A stretch of DNA of 53,979 nt from Verrucomicrobiia bacterium (GCA_035495615.1 DATJFP010000065.1:1-53979), one strand, 5' to 3'; shown: positions 1 through 12,814, counted from the first letter of the stretch. Translations and numbers: made by a program. Notes: generated from the letters alone by a model not told the origin.

Positions 1-60
1 TAATTCGACTTCCACTTCTAGCCTTTTTGTTGCAACGGAGGTTTCTTTACACTGCGCATA

Positions 61-77
61 GCAGGAATCGAACCTGC
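61..77 (-). other. tRNA T-arm-like remnant
   Basis: Read on the minus strand, this segment has the form of a tRNA T arm: a 5-bp GCAGG/CCTGC stem around a TTCGATT loop. I could not fold a complete tRNA around it, because neither a matching acceptor stem nor an anticodon arm is present nearby. It may be a decayed tRNA, the 3' end of an integration site, or part of a tmRNA-like gene lying outside my recognition. The surrounding 1-190 holds no gene I can support; a GACACCG/CGGTGTC hairpin lies at 135-152. Confidence 0.3.
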
Positions 78-197
78 ATGACACCGCAACTGTGAAACCA
101 TTTTATCCCCAAAGCCCTTGCCTGTCAAAGAAGCGACACCGCTCTCGGTGTCATTTTGGTGACACAACTACCCGGAAAGTAGCGGTTTGCGTGAGTG

Positions 198-214
198 GCT
201 CAATTGGATAGAGC
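198..214 (+). repeat. Inverted copy of the tRNA-Arg D arm
   Basis: These 17 bases (GCTCAATTGGATAGAGC) are identical to the D arm of the neighbouring tRNA-Arg but lie on the opposite strand; the tRNA copy is at 322-338. The two copies form an inverted repeat about 107 bp apart. No complete tRNA can be built on the plus strand here, so this is a fragment. A footprint of past integration or recombination at the tRNA gene is possible. Confidence 0.5.
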
Positions 215-221
215 CTATGAC

Positions 222-263
222 GAAAAAAGGCGTAAGCCGCTGTGGGTCGTCAGCTTACGCCTT
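222..263 (-). terminator. Intrinsic terminator of tRNA-Arg
   Basis: A perfect 11-bp stem (AAGGCGTAAGC, 227-237, with its complement at 253-263) encloses a 15-nt loop. On the minus strand it is followed by a run of T (complement of 223-228). It begins 11 nt beyond the end of tRNA-Arg, the right place and polarity to end that transcript. Confidence 0.8.
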
Positions 264-273
264 AGAAGAAGAG

Positions 274-347
274 CGCGCCCGCCAGGAGTCGAACCTGGAA
301 CCTTCTGATCCGTAGTCAGATGCTCTATCCAATTGAGCTACGGGCGC
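274..347 (-). tRNA. tRNA-Arg (anticodon ACG)
   Basis: A full cloverleaf is present: acceptor GCGCCCG/CGGGCGC, D arm GCTC...GAGC, anticodon stem TCTGA/TCAGA around loop CTACGGA (anticodon ACG), and T arm CCAGG TTCGACT CCTGG, with discriminator G. CCA is not encoded. The A34 is normally converted to inosine so that all CGU/CGC/CGA codons are read. A terminator follows directly, so it looks like a single-gene unit. Confidence 0.95.
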
Positions 348-534
348 ATGAAATCAAACGAAAATGGCTTCGAGGGATTATGTGGGGCCCTTCGATAAGA
401 GGGGGAAAGTATATCTAAAAATGGGGGGTGCTGTATAGAGGGAAATAAGCGATCCGCTAGGGCTGGGCTTCCCTTCGCCCCGGGCGAAGGGGCATGCCGG
501 AGCGGGCCGGCCGCGTACTGAGACGCGCTTCTTC
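348..534. other. Intergenic region, one GC-rich hairpin
   Basis: No gene is visible. A 9-bp GC-rich hairpin (CCCTTCGCC/GGCGAAGGG, 471-491, 3-nt loop) lies downstream of the response-regulator gene. It lacks a T tract on the minus strand, so its role as that gene's terminator is doubtful. Confidence 0.4.
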
Positions 535-900
535 TTACGTTTTCAAAAATCCATTAATTTTTTCCAGGAGTTCCGCGAAGTGGAAAGGCTTGATCAGATA
601 ATCGGAAGCTCGGATGGACTGCATGTGGCGGGGCGTCAACATCTGGGGACTTGCCGTCATAAAAACAACGGGAACGCTTTCCAGTTCCGGCTTGCCTCGG
701 ATCCACCTGCATAAATCCGCGCCGCTTTCCCCCGCGATCACATAATCCAAAAGGAAAAAATCGGGCTTGTGCTGGTCGATAAGGCCGAGCGCTTCATGGT
801 ACCGGTAGGCGCTGACCACCTTGTACCCGACTTTGATGAGCTGCACGGAAAGGATCTTGATCAGGTCTTCTTCGTCATCCACGATAAAAAGCGTTTTCAC
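535..900 (-). CDS. Stand-alone response regulator receiver domain
   Basis: A 121-aa CheY-like receiver domain with no output domain. The acidic pocket D8-D9, the phosphoacceptor D52 (in FFLLD), the switch residue T82 (FMTAS) and the conserved K104 followed by P105 are all in place, so it should be phosphorylated by a histidine kinase. The start is GTG at 900-898, preceded by GGAGG about 4 nt upstream on the minus strand. No kinase or chemotaxis gene is visible nearby, so its partner is encoded elsewhere. Single-domain regulators act by protein-protein contact or as phosphorelay intermediates; which applies here cannot be told. Confidence 0.9.
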   Translation of the reverse strand: MKTLFIVDDEEDLIKILSVQLIKVGYKVVSAYRYHEALGLIDQHKPDFFLLDYVIAGESGADLCRWIRGKPELESVPVVFMTASPQMLTPRHMQSIRASDYLIKPFHFAELLEKINGFLKT

Positions 901-983
901 GGCGCCTCCGCAGGCCGGTGCCGGAGCGTTCCGGCACTCATCTTAATGATAACAGCTTTTAACAGGAATTGCCTCCCCGCGGC

Positions 984-1796
984 TTACAGGACGCGGCCTT
1001 CCAGCAGGCCTTTGCCGACGGGATGGATGCCCCGCAGCCGGATATAGGGCAGTTTTTTCCAAAGGGCGGCAATGAGAAGTTCCTTGGCACGGAAAGCATC
1101 GTCCAGAAAAAAAGGCGTTCCGCTTTTGAGAAAAGGCCGGATTTGCGGCAGAGTTCCGTACCGGCTTGGCGTTTCCCTGTCAAAGGGGCCGTCGATCAAG
1201 ACAAAGTCCGCCTTGCGGCCGCCGAAAAATGTGCCGATGTCTTTCATTTCATAGCACCGGATGGTGTGGCCGTTGATCTCTTGCGCGCCAAGCGGCGCGA
1301 CAAACACGCCGGCCATGTTGTCCAGTCCTGCTTTCTTCAGCAGCCCGCGCGTGATTTCCGCGTAGCCGTCGTCCTGATCGACCGATAGCACCCTTCTCTC
1401 TCCGCTGGGACCGTGGAGCTCTTGCATAAAGCGCGCGAGGCAGACTGTGCTGATGCCGCTGCCGAACTCGAAGATCAATTGTGGCGCGAAAGATTTGATT
1501 TGGGCCTCGAGAAAATCAAGGGTGGGAACCGTCAAGCTCGTGTTTCCGACTTCCACATCTCTGAAAAATTCCGACAAAAAAGGATTCCGGATCGAGGCCC
1601 CGGAAGAAATGCATTCCTGGAGAGGCGGCGTCAGCGCTATCCATTTGCCGACTCGATCCAAGAGCCGGACCGCCGTCACGGGCCAGGGACGCTGACCGTA
1701 AATCCGGCGGAGCACGCCGATGCCGAAACGCACGGCCATTGCGCGCTTGCCTTTGTATTTTTTCGGTTGGGTGGATCGATCGGCGCTGGATGACAT
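984..1796 (-). CDS. Class I SAM methyltransferase-like protein
   Basis: A protein of about 270 aa with a Rossmann-like core. A motif-I-like glycine loop (FEFGSGIST) follows a beta strand, then an acidic residue in LSVDQDD and a later strand DFVLIDGPFD, the arrangement seen in FkbM/class I methyltransferases acting on small molecules or sugars. The substrate is unknown. An in-frame GTG at 1838 would add 14 residues, but no Shine-Dalgarno precedes it, whereas a TATACT -10-like hexamer (minus strand, 1816-1811) sits just upstream of the ATG at 1796. I therefore prefer 1796. The gene is divergent from the small gene at 1960. Confidence 0.65.
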   Translation of the reverse strand: MSSSADRSTQPKKYKGKRAMAVRFGIGVLRRIYGQRPWPVTAVRLLDRVGKWIALTPPLQECISSGASIRNPFLSEFFRDVEVGNTSLTVPTLDFLEAQIKSFAPQLIFEFGSGISTVCLARFMQELHGPSGERRVLSVDQDDGYAEITRGLLKKAGLDNMAGVFVAPLGAQEINGHTIRCYEMKDIGTFFGGRKADFVLIDGPFDRETPSRYGTLPQIRPFLKSGTPFFLDDAFRAKELLIAALWKKLPYIRLRGIHPVGKGLLEGRVL

Positions 1797-1959
1797 GGGT
1801 AATGGAAGAAAGTATAACGCAAAAAGTTCGCGCGGCACAGAAAGACCGCGCTTGCTTCACGTCTAAGGCCTAGTGTATTTGCCGGTACGGAAATTCTCTT
1901 TGACCTGACATCCGGCTTTTTTGTTTTTGTTTAAACTGCGGTCAAAAAGGAGGTGCGCG

Positions 1960-2163
1960 ATGAGCGACCCTAAACGTTTCGGTGCGGAGTTCGAAGATAC
2001 GGAAGTGCCGGATTGGGATGTGCGGCCTGAAGACAGCCGCGAGACCCGCGAAGAAGAATTTCGCAGCATGGGTTATGCGGAAACCGTTTCGATCGAAGCT
2101 TCCGAGATCGAAGAGGATACTTCCCTCATGGCGGGCATGTGCCGCGGAAGAAAGATTGCCTAA
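1960..2163 (+). CDS. Small acidic hypothetical protein (67 aa)
   Basis: Not recognised. A 67-aa protein beginning MSDPKRFGAEF, very rich in Glu and Asp, with no membrane segment and one Cys near the C-terminus (MCRGRK). The start is well fixed by a strong AAGGAGG ribosome-binding site 6 nt before the ATG. A perfect intrinsic terminator follows 18 nt after the stop, so this is a compact single-gene transcription unit, which argues that it is real despite its size. Confidence 0.7.
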   Translation: MSDPKRFGAEFEDTEVPDWDVRPEDSRETREEEFRSMGYAETVSIEASEIEEDTSLMAGMCRGRKIA

Positions 2164-2181
2164 TTTCTATCGTTCATAATG

Positions 2182-2211
2182 AAATCCCGCCGGTTCTCCG
2201 GCGGGATTTTC
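2182..2211. terminator. Bidirectional intrinsic terminator
   Basis: A 12-bp stem AAATCCCGCCGG/CCGGCGGGATTT with a 4-nt loop is flanked by A and T runs. It ends the small gene at 1960-2163 and can also end the convergent minus-strand gene at 2237-2662. Confidence 0.85.
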
Positions 2212-2236
2212 GGAAACCTTCCTCTTTACCCGCCCG

Positions 2237-2662
2237 CTAGGCGAAGGTCTTGGCTGCCGCCTCGGCAACAGCGGCGTCGTTTTCGACGGTGCTTCCGGAA
2301 ACGCCGACCCCGCCGATCACCTGCCCTTCCTTATTCTTGATGGGAACGCCGCCCGGAAAGCTGATCAGCCCCTGGTTCGAGTGTTCGATCCCGTAAAGGG
2401 AACCGCCCGGCTGGGAAAGCTTGCCGATCGCACCCGTGGGCATGTCAAAAAAGCGCGCGGTCTTTGCCTTTTTGATGGAGATGTCGATGGAGCCTAGCCA
2501 GGCCCCATCCATGCGGGCAAAGGCCTTGAGGTTGGCACCGGCATCCACGAGCGCGATGTTCATTTTCACGCCGAGTTCCTTGGATTTGTTGACGGCGGCG
2601 GTGACGGCCGCGCGCGCCTGTTCGAGAGAGATATCGTTCTGGAGTTCCGTGGATGTTTGCAT
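2237..2662 (-). CDS. GlcG/HbpS-like protein (DUF336)
   Basis: A 141-aa protein of the GlcG/HbpS family. Typical elements are [19 protein letters not shown], the strand [21 protein letters not shown], and the glycine-rich C-terminal signature [21 protein letters not shown]. Family members bind haem or other small ligands or serve in glycolate and corrinoid clusters; function here is not known. The reading frame stays open upstream into the tRNA-Ser gene, but ATG 2662-2660 has AGGAGA at the right distance and matches the family N-terminus. There is no signal peptide, so it is probably cytoplasmic. Confidence 0.85.
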   Translation of the reverse strand: MQTSTELQNDISLEQARAAVTAAVNKSKELGVKMNIALVDAGANLKAFARMDGAWLGSIDISIKKAKTARFFDMPTGAIGKLSQPGGSLYGIEHSNQGLISFPGGVPIKNKEGQVIGGVGVSGSTVENDAAVAEAAAKTFA

Positions 2663-2773
2663 GGGGTCTCCTGCGAAAATGCGGTTGGTGAAAGGGGGTA
2701 AGAGTCGCAAAGTTTGGGATTTGTCTACTTCGCCCGAACGGAGCCGCTTCAAACCCCTTGGGTTGGAAAATGG

Positions 2774-2864
2774 CGGAGAGGGGGGGATTTGAACCCCCGG
2801 TGGCGGGTTAACGCCACAGCGGTTTAGCAAACCGCCGCACTAAGCCGGGCTATGCGACCTCTCC
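2774..2864 (-). tRNA. tRNA-Ser (anticodon GCT)
   Basis: Acceptor GGAGAGG/CCTCTCC, anticodon stem GCGGT/ACCGC around TTGCTAA (anticodon GCT), a long variable arm (GTGGCG..CGCCAC) typical of class II tRNAs, and a T arm GGGGG TTCAAAT CCCCC. Discriminator G; CCA is not encoded. Reads AGC/AGU. Confidence 0.95.
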
Positions 2865-2894
2865 ATAAGCCATCAAAGGATTTCAAAATAATTT

Positions 2895-2981
2895 CGGAGG
2901 AGGTAGGATTCGAACCTACGAGAGCCTTGCGACCCTAACGGTTTTCAAGACCGCCGCATTCGACCACTCTGCCACTCCTCC
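2895..2981 (-). tRNA. tRNA-Ser (anticodon TGA)
   Basis: Acceptor GGAGGAG/CTCCTCC, anticodon stem GCGGT/ACCGT around CTTGAAA (anticodon TGA), long variable arm, T arm GTAGG TTCGAAT CCTAC, discriminator G, no encoded CCA. Reads UCN codons, mainly UCA. It is 30 bp from tRNA-Ser(GCT) and 91 bp downstream of serS, all on the minus strand. Confidence 0.95.
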
Positions 2982-3072
2982 CAAAACGCAGATGTGCGGG
3001 GCCGAGTTCCAGAGGCTCCAACCGGAATTGCAAGCCGGTTATTATATGCCGATTTCAAAAAACCGGCATGAT

Positions 3073-4338
3073 TTATTTGGGCGGCTCGAGATACGGCTTC
3101 AGGGCCTTGGGAAATTCGATCTTGCCTTCCGCCGTTTGAAAGTTTTCGATGATACAAAGCACCGTACGCGCCAGAGCAACGCCTGAGCCGTTCAGCGTGT
3201 GGACGAATTCCAGCTTGTTTGTGGCCTCGCGGCGGAAGCGGATATTGGCCCTTCTCGCCTGGAAATCCCCGAAAGTGCTGCAGCTCGAGACCTCGAACCA
3301 TTTTTCCGTGCCGGGCGCCCACACTTCGAGATCGTAGCATTTCGCGGCCGCGAAGCTCATGTCCCCGCTTCCGAGAAGGACGACGCGGTAAGGAAGCTCG
3401 AGGGCCTGCAGCACGGCTTCTGCGCAGCCCGTGAGCGACTCCAGTTCGTCCATCGAAGATTCCGGCTTCACGAACTTCACCATCTCGATCTTGTCGAACT
3501 GATGCACGCGCATGAGACCCTGCGTGTCTTTTCCGTAGGAACCGGCCTCGCGGCGAAAGCACGGCGAATACGCGGTGTAATAAACCGGAAGATCTTTTTC
3601 CTGAAGAACATCGTCGCGGTGGATGTTCGTCACCGGCACCTCGGCCGTAGGGATCAGAAAAAAGTCCTCCTCTTTCAGGCGGTACATGTCCTCTTCCATT
3701 TTGGGAAGCTGTCCCGTGCCGGTCATCGACGCACGATTCACAAGCGCCGGCGGCCACACCTCGGTGAATTTGTGCTTGGAGACATGCAAATCGATCATGA
3801 AATTAATGAGTGCGCGCTCCAGCCTTGCGCCCAGCCCGCGGTAAACCGGAAATCCGGATCCGGTCAGTTTTGCTCCCCAGGCCATGGAAAACAAGGCATT
3901 GCGCTCGGCGCCAAGCTCTAAGTGATTGGCGGGCTTGAAGTTGAACTTCCTCGGCTCACCCCAGGTTCGCACGATCTTATTCCCCTCGGCCCCACGGGCA
4001 ATGGGAACCGATTCATGAGGAACATTTGGGATCATGAGTTCAAATCCGGCTATCTTTTGAGAAACATCCCCCACTTTATCGTCTAAATCTTTGATTTTTT
4101 GGGAAACCTCCTTCATGGAGGCGATAACCTGGTCGGCGGGCTGTCCGGACTTCTTAAGGCGGGCGATTTCATCGTTCACCTGGTTGCGTTTGGCCTTGAG
4201 CTGGTCGGCCTCATGAAGATAGCCGCGTCTTTCCTGATCCAGACGCAGCAATCCGTCGAGATCCAATGTGACGTTCTTGGCTTTAAGGCCTTCGCGAACT
4301 TTGTCCGAATTTTCACGAATCCATTTGAGATCGAGCAC
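3073..4338 (-). CDS. serS: Seryl-tRNA synthetase
   Basis: Charges tRNA-Ser with serine using ATP, in the cytoplasm. The 421-aa product has the usual length and architecture: an N-terminal antiparallel coiled-coil arm (about 30-110) that grips the long variable arm of tRNA-Ser, then a class II catalytic core with motif 2 (SPCFRREAGSYGKDTQG) and motif 3 (LNGSGVALARTVLCIIENFQ). A TTG start at 4344 abuts the ribosome-binding site. The GTG at 4338-4336 lies 6 nt from AAGGAG and gives MLDLKWIREN, the normal SerRS beginning, so I choose it. Two tRNA-Ser genes follow downstream on the same strand. Confidence 0.97.
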   Translation of the reverse strand: MLDLKWIRENSDKVREGLKAKNVTLDLDGLLRLDQERRGYLHEADQLKAKRNQVNDEIARLKKSGQPADQVIASMKEVSQKIKDLDDKVGDVSQKIAGFELMIPNVPHESVPIARGAEGNKIVRTWGEPRKFNFKPANHLELGAERNALFSMAWGAKLTGSGFPVYRGLGARLERALINFMIDLHVSKHKFTEVWPPALVNRASMTGTGQLPKMEEDMYRLKEEDFFLIPTAEVPVTNIHRDDVLQEKDLPVYYTAYSPCFRREAGSYGKDTQGLMRVHQFDKIEMVKFVKPESSMDELESLTGCAEAVLQALELPYRVVLLGSGDMSFAAAKCYDLEVWAPGTEKWFEVSSCSTFGDFQARRANIRFRREATNKLEFVHTLNGSGVALARTVLCIIENFQTAEGKIEFPKALKPYLEPPK

Positions 4339-4358
4339 AACCAACTCCTTTAAAAAAC

Positions 4359-4374
4359 AGGGACTGTCCTTGGA
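4359..4374. repeat. Short REP-like palindromic motif
   Basis: The motif AGGGACTGTCCTTGG upstream of serS contains the palindrome GGACTGTCC. It resembles one half of the larger perfect palindrome at 49641-49666 (GGGACAGGTCCTTGG). Two copies of a related extragenic motif suggest a dispersed repetitive element; with only two examples this is tentative. Confidence 0.35.
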
Positions 4375-4416
4375 AAATACTCTCCGGGGAATTAGAGACC
4401 GCGGTTGCAGCTCCGG

Positions 4417-6906
<2,490 letters not shown>

Positions 6907-6944
6907 AATCCTCTGCCTTTTGTAGTTTTGCGGGATCGCCGCTA

Positions 6945-9473
<2,529 letters not shown>

Positions 9474-9521
9474 CTATCTCCGTTCATTTTTTTCGCGAAG
9501 GCTGTCGTTCCGTCCTCGGGC

Positions 9522-9815
9522 TCATCTCAGCTGGCCCACCCGGAAAAAAACTTTCTGGACCGCTTGCTCCCCCAGCACGGCCTGGACTCTTTTTAAAATC
9601 GACTGCCGGTAATTTTGGTTTAGCTCAAACGCAAGGGACGACTGGTCCACCCAGACAAAAAGCCTTCCATCATCGGCAAGCGACGGTCGCGTATGGGGAG
9701 CAACGGCGGGACCCGCGATGGCACCCCAGGAATCGATCAGGGTTTGGCGTTTTGTTTTTTCCGGCGTTCTCATGCCAGACAGAACATCCGGGAGGCATTC
9801 TTTCAGGCTCTTCAT
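9522..9815 (-). CDS. dciA: DciA-like protein (DUF721), probable helicase loader factor
   Basis: A 97-aa DUF721/DciA-family protein. The N-terminal part has the family pattern (TLIDSWGAIAGPAVAPHTRP, then DGRLFVWVDQSSLAFELNQNY, then ILKRVQ). DciA is the widespread ancestral partner of replicative helicase DnaB where DnaC/DnaI are absent; it acts in helicase loading at oriC. Position supports the call: it starts 2 bp after dnaN and precedes gyrB, the slot usually held by recF plus this gene. Sequence similarity is weak by nature in this family, so position carries part of the weight. Confidence 0.8.
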   Translation of the reverse strand: MKSLKECLPDVLSGMRTPEKTKRQTLIDSWGAIAGPAVAPHTRPSLADDGRLFVWVDQSSLAFELNQNYRQSILKRVQAVLGEQAVQKVFFRVGQLR

Positions 9816-9817
9816 AA

Positions 9818-10918
9818 TCAGTTGAGCTGCATCGGCATAATCACGTAAAGGTAGCCTTCCTTGCCTTTGACAAGGCCCGGCTTATCCGGATCCGACAAGG
9901 AGATCGAAATGTTGTCAATGTCGAGGTTCTTCAGGACATCGATCAAGTACTGCGGGTTGAATCCAATGGCGAGATCCTCGCCTTTCACATCCGCGGACAA
10001 TTCTTCCTTGGCTTCGCCAAGATTCGGCGACCGGGAGGAAATGAGGATCTTCCCCTTTACGAAATCCAGTTTCACGGCCGGCGAATCCGCAGAGGTCAGC
10101 AGTGAGGTCCGGCGGACCGCCTGCAAAAAATCTTCGCGGCTTGCCTGAGAAAACGTTTTTTCGCTTTTTGGAATGACTTGCTCGTAATTCGGAAAATTTC
10201 CTTCGATGACGCGCGAAAAAATAAGCGTGTCGCCGATCTGGAAGATCACCTGATTTTTGGACGGGGAAATCTTGACGGCGCCTTCCCATCCCAGGTTTTT
10301 CATGACTTCCTGGACCGCTTTCGTGGGGATGATCAATTCAAAGTTTTGTTTGGCAGCCTTCGCGAGCTTTTTGTCGATGAAGGCAAGCCGCCGGCCGTCG
10401 GTGGCCACGAACTTGATCTGGTCGCCCTGGATGGTGAGCAAAACCCCGTTCAGCACATAGCGCGTTTCATCGTAAGAAATGGCAAACGACGTAAGCTCGA
10501 AGCTTTCCTTGACCAGAGACTGGTCGATCTCCACCGTGTTCTTCTCGTCAAATTCCGGCAGCTTCGGATAATCTTCCTTCGCAAGTCCCATGATTTTGAA
10601 GAAGGCTTTGCCGCCGCGGATGTTGATGGCGTTATTCTTAGCCACTGAGATCTCCACTTCGCCATCAGGAAGCTCGCGCACGATCTCCTGGATCTTCTTG
10701 GCGGGAATCGTAATGCTTCCTTCTTTAATAACTTTCGCGGGAAGAAGCGTGGAAATCCCCACTTCCAAATCCGTCCCCACAAGGCGCACGCTGCCATCCC
10801 CTTCGGTTTCCATGAGAAGATTGCTCAAAATAGGAAGGGTGTTTGTTTTCGTGGAGGTAACGCCGCTGACAAGTCCTACGCCTTGCTGAAGACTGCTTTT
10901 GGAGATTAAGATTTCCAT
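9818..10918 (-). CDS. dnaN: DNA polymerase III sliding clamp (beta subunit)
   Basis: A 366-aa beta clamp made of three similar domains, the standard length. Recognisable segments include TNTLPILSNLLMETE near 23-37, the middle domain TRYVLNGVLL and TDGRRLAFI, and the C-terminal YLYVIMPMQLN, which forms part of the partner-binding pocket. The clamp encircles DNA and tethers the polymerase, DnaE/PolC and repair factors. It follows dnaA across a 143-bp gap with candidate origin elements, and is followed 2 bp later by dciA. Confidence 0.98.
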   Translation of the reverse strand: MEILISKSSLQQGVGLVSGVTSTKTNTLPILSNLLMETEGDGSVRLVGTDLEVGISTLLPAKVIKEGSITIPAKKIQEIVRELPDGEVEISVAKNNAINIRGGKAFFKIMGLAKEDYPKLPEFDEKNTVEIDQSLVKESFELTSFAISYDETRYVLNGVLLTIQGDQIKFVATDGRRLAFIDKKLAKAAKQNFELIIPTKAVQEVMKNLGWEGAVKISPSKNQVIFQIGDTLIFSRVIEGNFPNYEQVIPKSEKTFSQASREDFLQAVRRTSLLTSADSPAVKLDFVKGKILISSRSPNLGEAKEELSADVKGEDLAIGFNPQYLIDVLKNLDIDNISISLSDPDKPGLVKGKEGYLYVIMPMQLN

Positions 10919-11061
10919 GGGTGAGAGCCCTTTACTTTTAAGAGGCTATTTTATCAAAAATATAATTATAGTCATCATCTTATTAGGGAATGTCAATATG
11001 TGAATAAGTGTTGCATCCGCCCGTTTTAAAAAGAGTTAGAAGAAACAAAACATGTTGATAA
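10919..11061. other. oriC: Candidate origin subregion between dnaA and dnaN (AT-rich)
   Basis: This spacer holds two DnaA-box-like 9-mers: TGTGAATAA at 10999-11007 (reverse complement of TTATTCACA) and TGTTGATAA at 11053-11061. Next to them lies an A+T-rich run (about 10942-10990, with TTTTATC and ATATAATTATA), a candidate DNA unwinding element. It also contains a minus-strand TATAAT that could serve dnaN, with a TTGACA 20 nt upstream, which is too wide for an ideal promoter. The arrangement resembles bipartite origins in which the unwinding element lies downstream of dnaA. Confidence 0.55.
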
Positions 11062-12468
11062 CTAGGCGCTTTTCTTCAACATATCTTTGATTTCCTCGAG
11101 CATGCGCATTTTTTTTGTGTCGGTGAGGATGTCTTTGGACACTTTATTGTAAGCATGGAGGACCGTGGTATGGTCTCGTCCCCCGAAGTATTCCCCAATC
11201 TCCGGAAAGGAATGCGTGGTCAGGGTTCGGATGAGGTACATGGCGATCTGGCGCGGCTCAGCCACGGATTTGGTCCGCCGCTTTGACCTGAGGTCCGAGA
11301 CCTTGATGTGAAAGTATTCCGAAACCAGGCGCTGGACTTTTTCCATGCTGATTTTCTTTTCTTCTTCCTGCATGGAATGATGAAGGATTTCTTTGGTGAG
11401 CTCCAAAGAAATTGGCTTGTTGGTGAGCGCGCAATAAGCTACCACGCGGATCAGCGCACCTTCGAGTTCCCGGACGTTGGACTTGAACTGGCTTGCGATG
11501 AAAAAGCAAACTTCGTCGGGAACATAAACCGTTTCTTTCTCCATTTTTTTCTTGAGGATGGCGACGCGCGTCTCGAAGTCCGGCGGCTGGATATCGGTCA
11601 CAAGGCCCCATCCGAAACGGGAGATCAAACGTTCTTCGAGACCGGGGATTTCCCTTGGAGAGCGGTCGCTCGACACCACGATTTGTTTATGAGCGTCGTA
11701 GAGCGTATTGAACGTGTGAAAAAATTCTTCCTGGGTCGCTTCTTTTTCCGCGATGAAGTGGATGTCGTCGATGAGAAGCAGGTCGAGCGTCCGGTACTTG
11801 GCGCGGAATTGCTGGGTCGAGCGGGTTTGGATGGCGGTGATCAGCTGGTTGGTGAACTTTTCGCTCGAAATGTAAAGGACGCGGAAGTGCGGGTAGCGGC
11901 GCTTCATTTCATGGGCGATGGACTGCATGAGATGCGTCTTGCCCAGCCCTACGGGACCATGGATGAAAAGAGGATTGTAATTCTTTGCCGGAGCCTCACT
12001 TACAGCGACCGAAGCCGCATGGGCAAACCGGTTTCCGGGCCCCACAACGAAGTCATCAAACGTGTAGCGGCGGTTGAGCGCCGCTTCCTGAACGGTGGTC
12101 GGCCCCTGGGCCGCAGAAGGCTCTACGCGGGGAGATTCGGGAACGCGGGCATCGGGAACGGGTTTTTCTTCCGCCACGACCGCAAAAGAAATTTCCCGCG
12201 GGCCGCCAAGGACTTCTTTCACGCCGTTCTGAAGAATCGCCTGATATTTATCTCGGATCCAGCCCCCGAAATATTCGTTGGGAACCCCGAGCACGATCTC
12301 CGTGTCGGTCAACGCCAGGCATTGAATGGGTTCGAACCATGCCTTGCGGGATTGGTCGCTCAGCTCGCGCGAAAGAAGGAGGAAAATTTTCTCCCAGGAT
12401 TCGCGTGCGGCAAAAGAGTTCGCGGCAGAGGTCACGTTGGATTTTTCGTTCACGAGTTGATTATCCAC
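11062..12468 (-). CDS. dnaA: Chromosomal replication initiator protein DnaA
   Basis: A 468-aa DnaA with all four domains: domain I (WEKIFLLLSRELSDQSRKAWFEPI, about 25-50), a Pro/Glu-rich linker (about 100-130), AAA+ domain III with Walker A GPVGLGKTHL at 171-180 and Walker B LLIDDIHF, and a C-terminal helix-turn-helix with the DnaA signature GGRDHTTVLHAYNK. It binds DnaA boxes and melts oriC in an ATP-dependent way. The start is GTG 12468-12466. A DnaA box (12461-12469) overlaps this start codon, so autorepression by DnaA is likely. Confidence 0.98.
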   Translation of the reverse strand: MDNQLVNEKSNVTSAANSFAARESWEKIFLLLSRELSDQSRKAWFEPIQCLALTDTEIVLGVPNEYFGGWIRDKYQAILQNGVKEVLGGPREISFAVVAEEKPVPDARVPESPRVEPSAAQGPTTVQEAALNRRYTFDDFVVGPGNRFAHAASVAVSEAPAKNYNPLFIHGPVGLGKTHLMQSIAHEMKRRYPHFRVLYISSEKFTNQLITAIQTRSTQQFRAKYRTLDLLLIDDIHFIAEKEATQEEFFHTFNTLYDAHKQIVVSSDRSPREIPGLEERLISRFGWGLVTDIQPPDFETRVAILKKKMEKETVYVPDEVCFFIASQFKSNVRELEGALIRVVAYCALTNKPISLELTKEILHHSMQEEEKKISMEKVQRLVSEYFHIKVSDLRSKRRTKSVAEPRQIAMYLIRTLTTHSFPEIGEYFGGRDHTTVLHAYNKVSKDILTDTKKMRMLEEIKDMLKKSA

Positions 12469-12557
12469 AGCTAAAAAGACCGGTATGACAGGCTAAAGAG
12501 GAACGTTGGGTTAGTTTTATTCACAGAAAGAAACCGCAATACCAAAGGATATTCACA
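12461..12557. other. oriC: DnaA-box cluster upstream of dnaA (candidate oriC subregion)
   Basis: Three DnaA-box-like 9-mers lie in the same orientation: TTATCCACA at 12461-12469 (exact consensus), TTATTCACA at 12517-12525 (exact) and ATATTCACA at 12549-12557 (one mismatch). They lie at the point where gene orientation switches from minus (dnaA side) to plus (rpmH side). Together with the boxes in the dnaA-dnaN gap they make this the best origin candidate in the window. The rest of 12558-12700 shows no gene. Confidence 0.7.
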
Positions 12558-12703
12558 GCTTATTCGAGTGAGAATGCCGCTGCGGTGATCCTTGCGAAGT
12601 GAAGCAGGGTATTTTACCCCTGGGCAGTGAAATGTCTACGGGATTTTAGCCGGAGCGCGCGGCCGCGCCCGTTTTCTCCGGCGCACGCAATCCGAATATG
12701 CGA

Positions 12704-12732
12704 TTGTTGCCGTGAAAGATTTGTTATATAAT
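12704..12732 (+). promoter_or_regulatory. Promoter of rpmH-rnpA-yidD-yidC
   Basis: A -35 box TTGTTG (12704-12709), a 17-bp spacer and a perfect -10 TATAAT (12727-12732) lie about 80 bp before the rpmH start and point away from dnaA. Confidence 0.75.
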
Positions 12733-12814
12733 CCCAACCTCTTCGGGGCGGCAGGGACATTTTTAAAAAAGTTCCCGGGCCCGTGTCAAAGATGTCGTTA
12801 AGAAAGGGTTTCAA

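Noticed and set aside
471-491. Terminator of the response-regulator gene
   Set aside because: The stem is strong but no T run follows on the minus strand.
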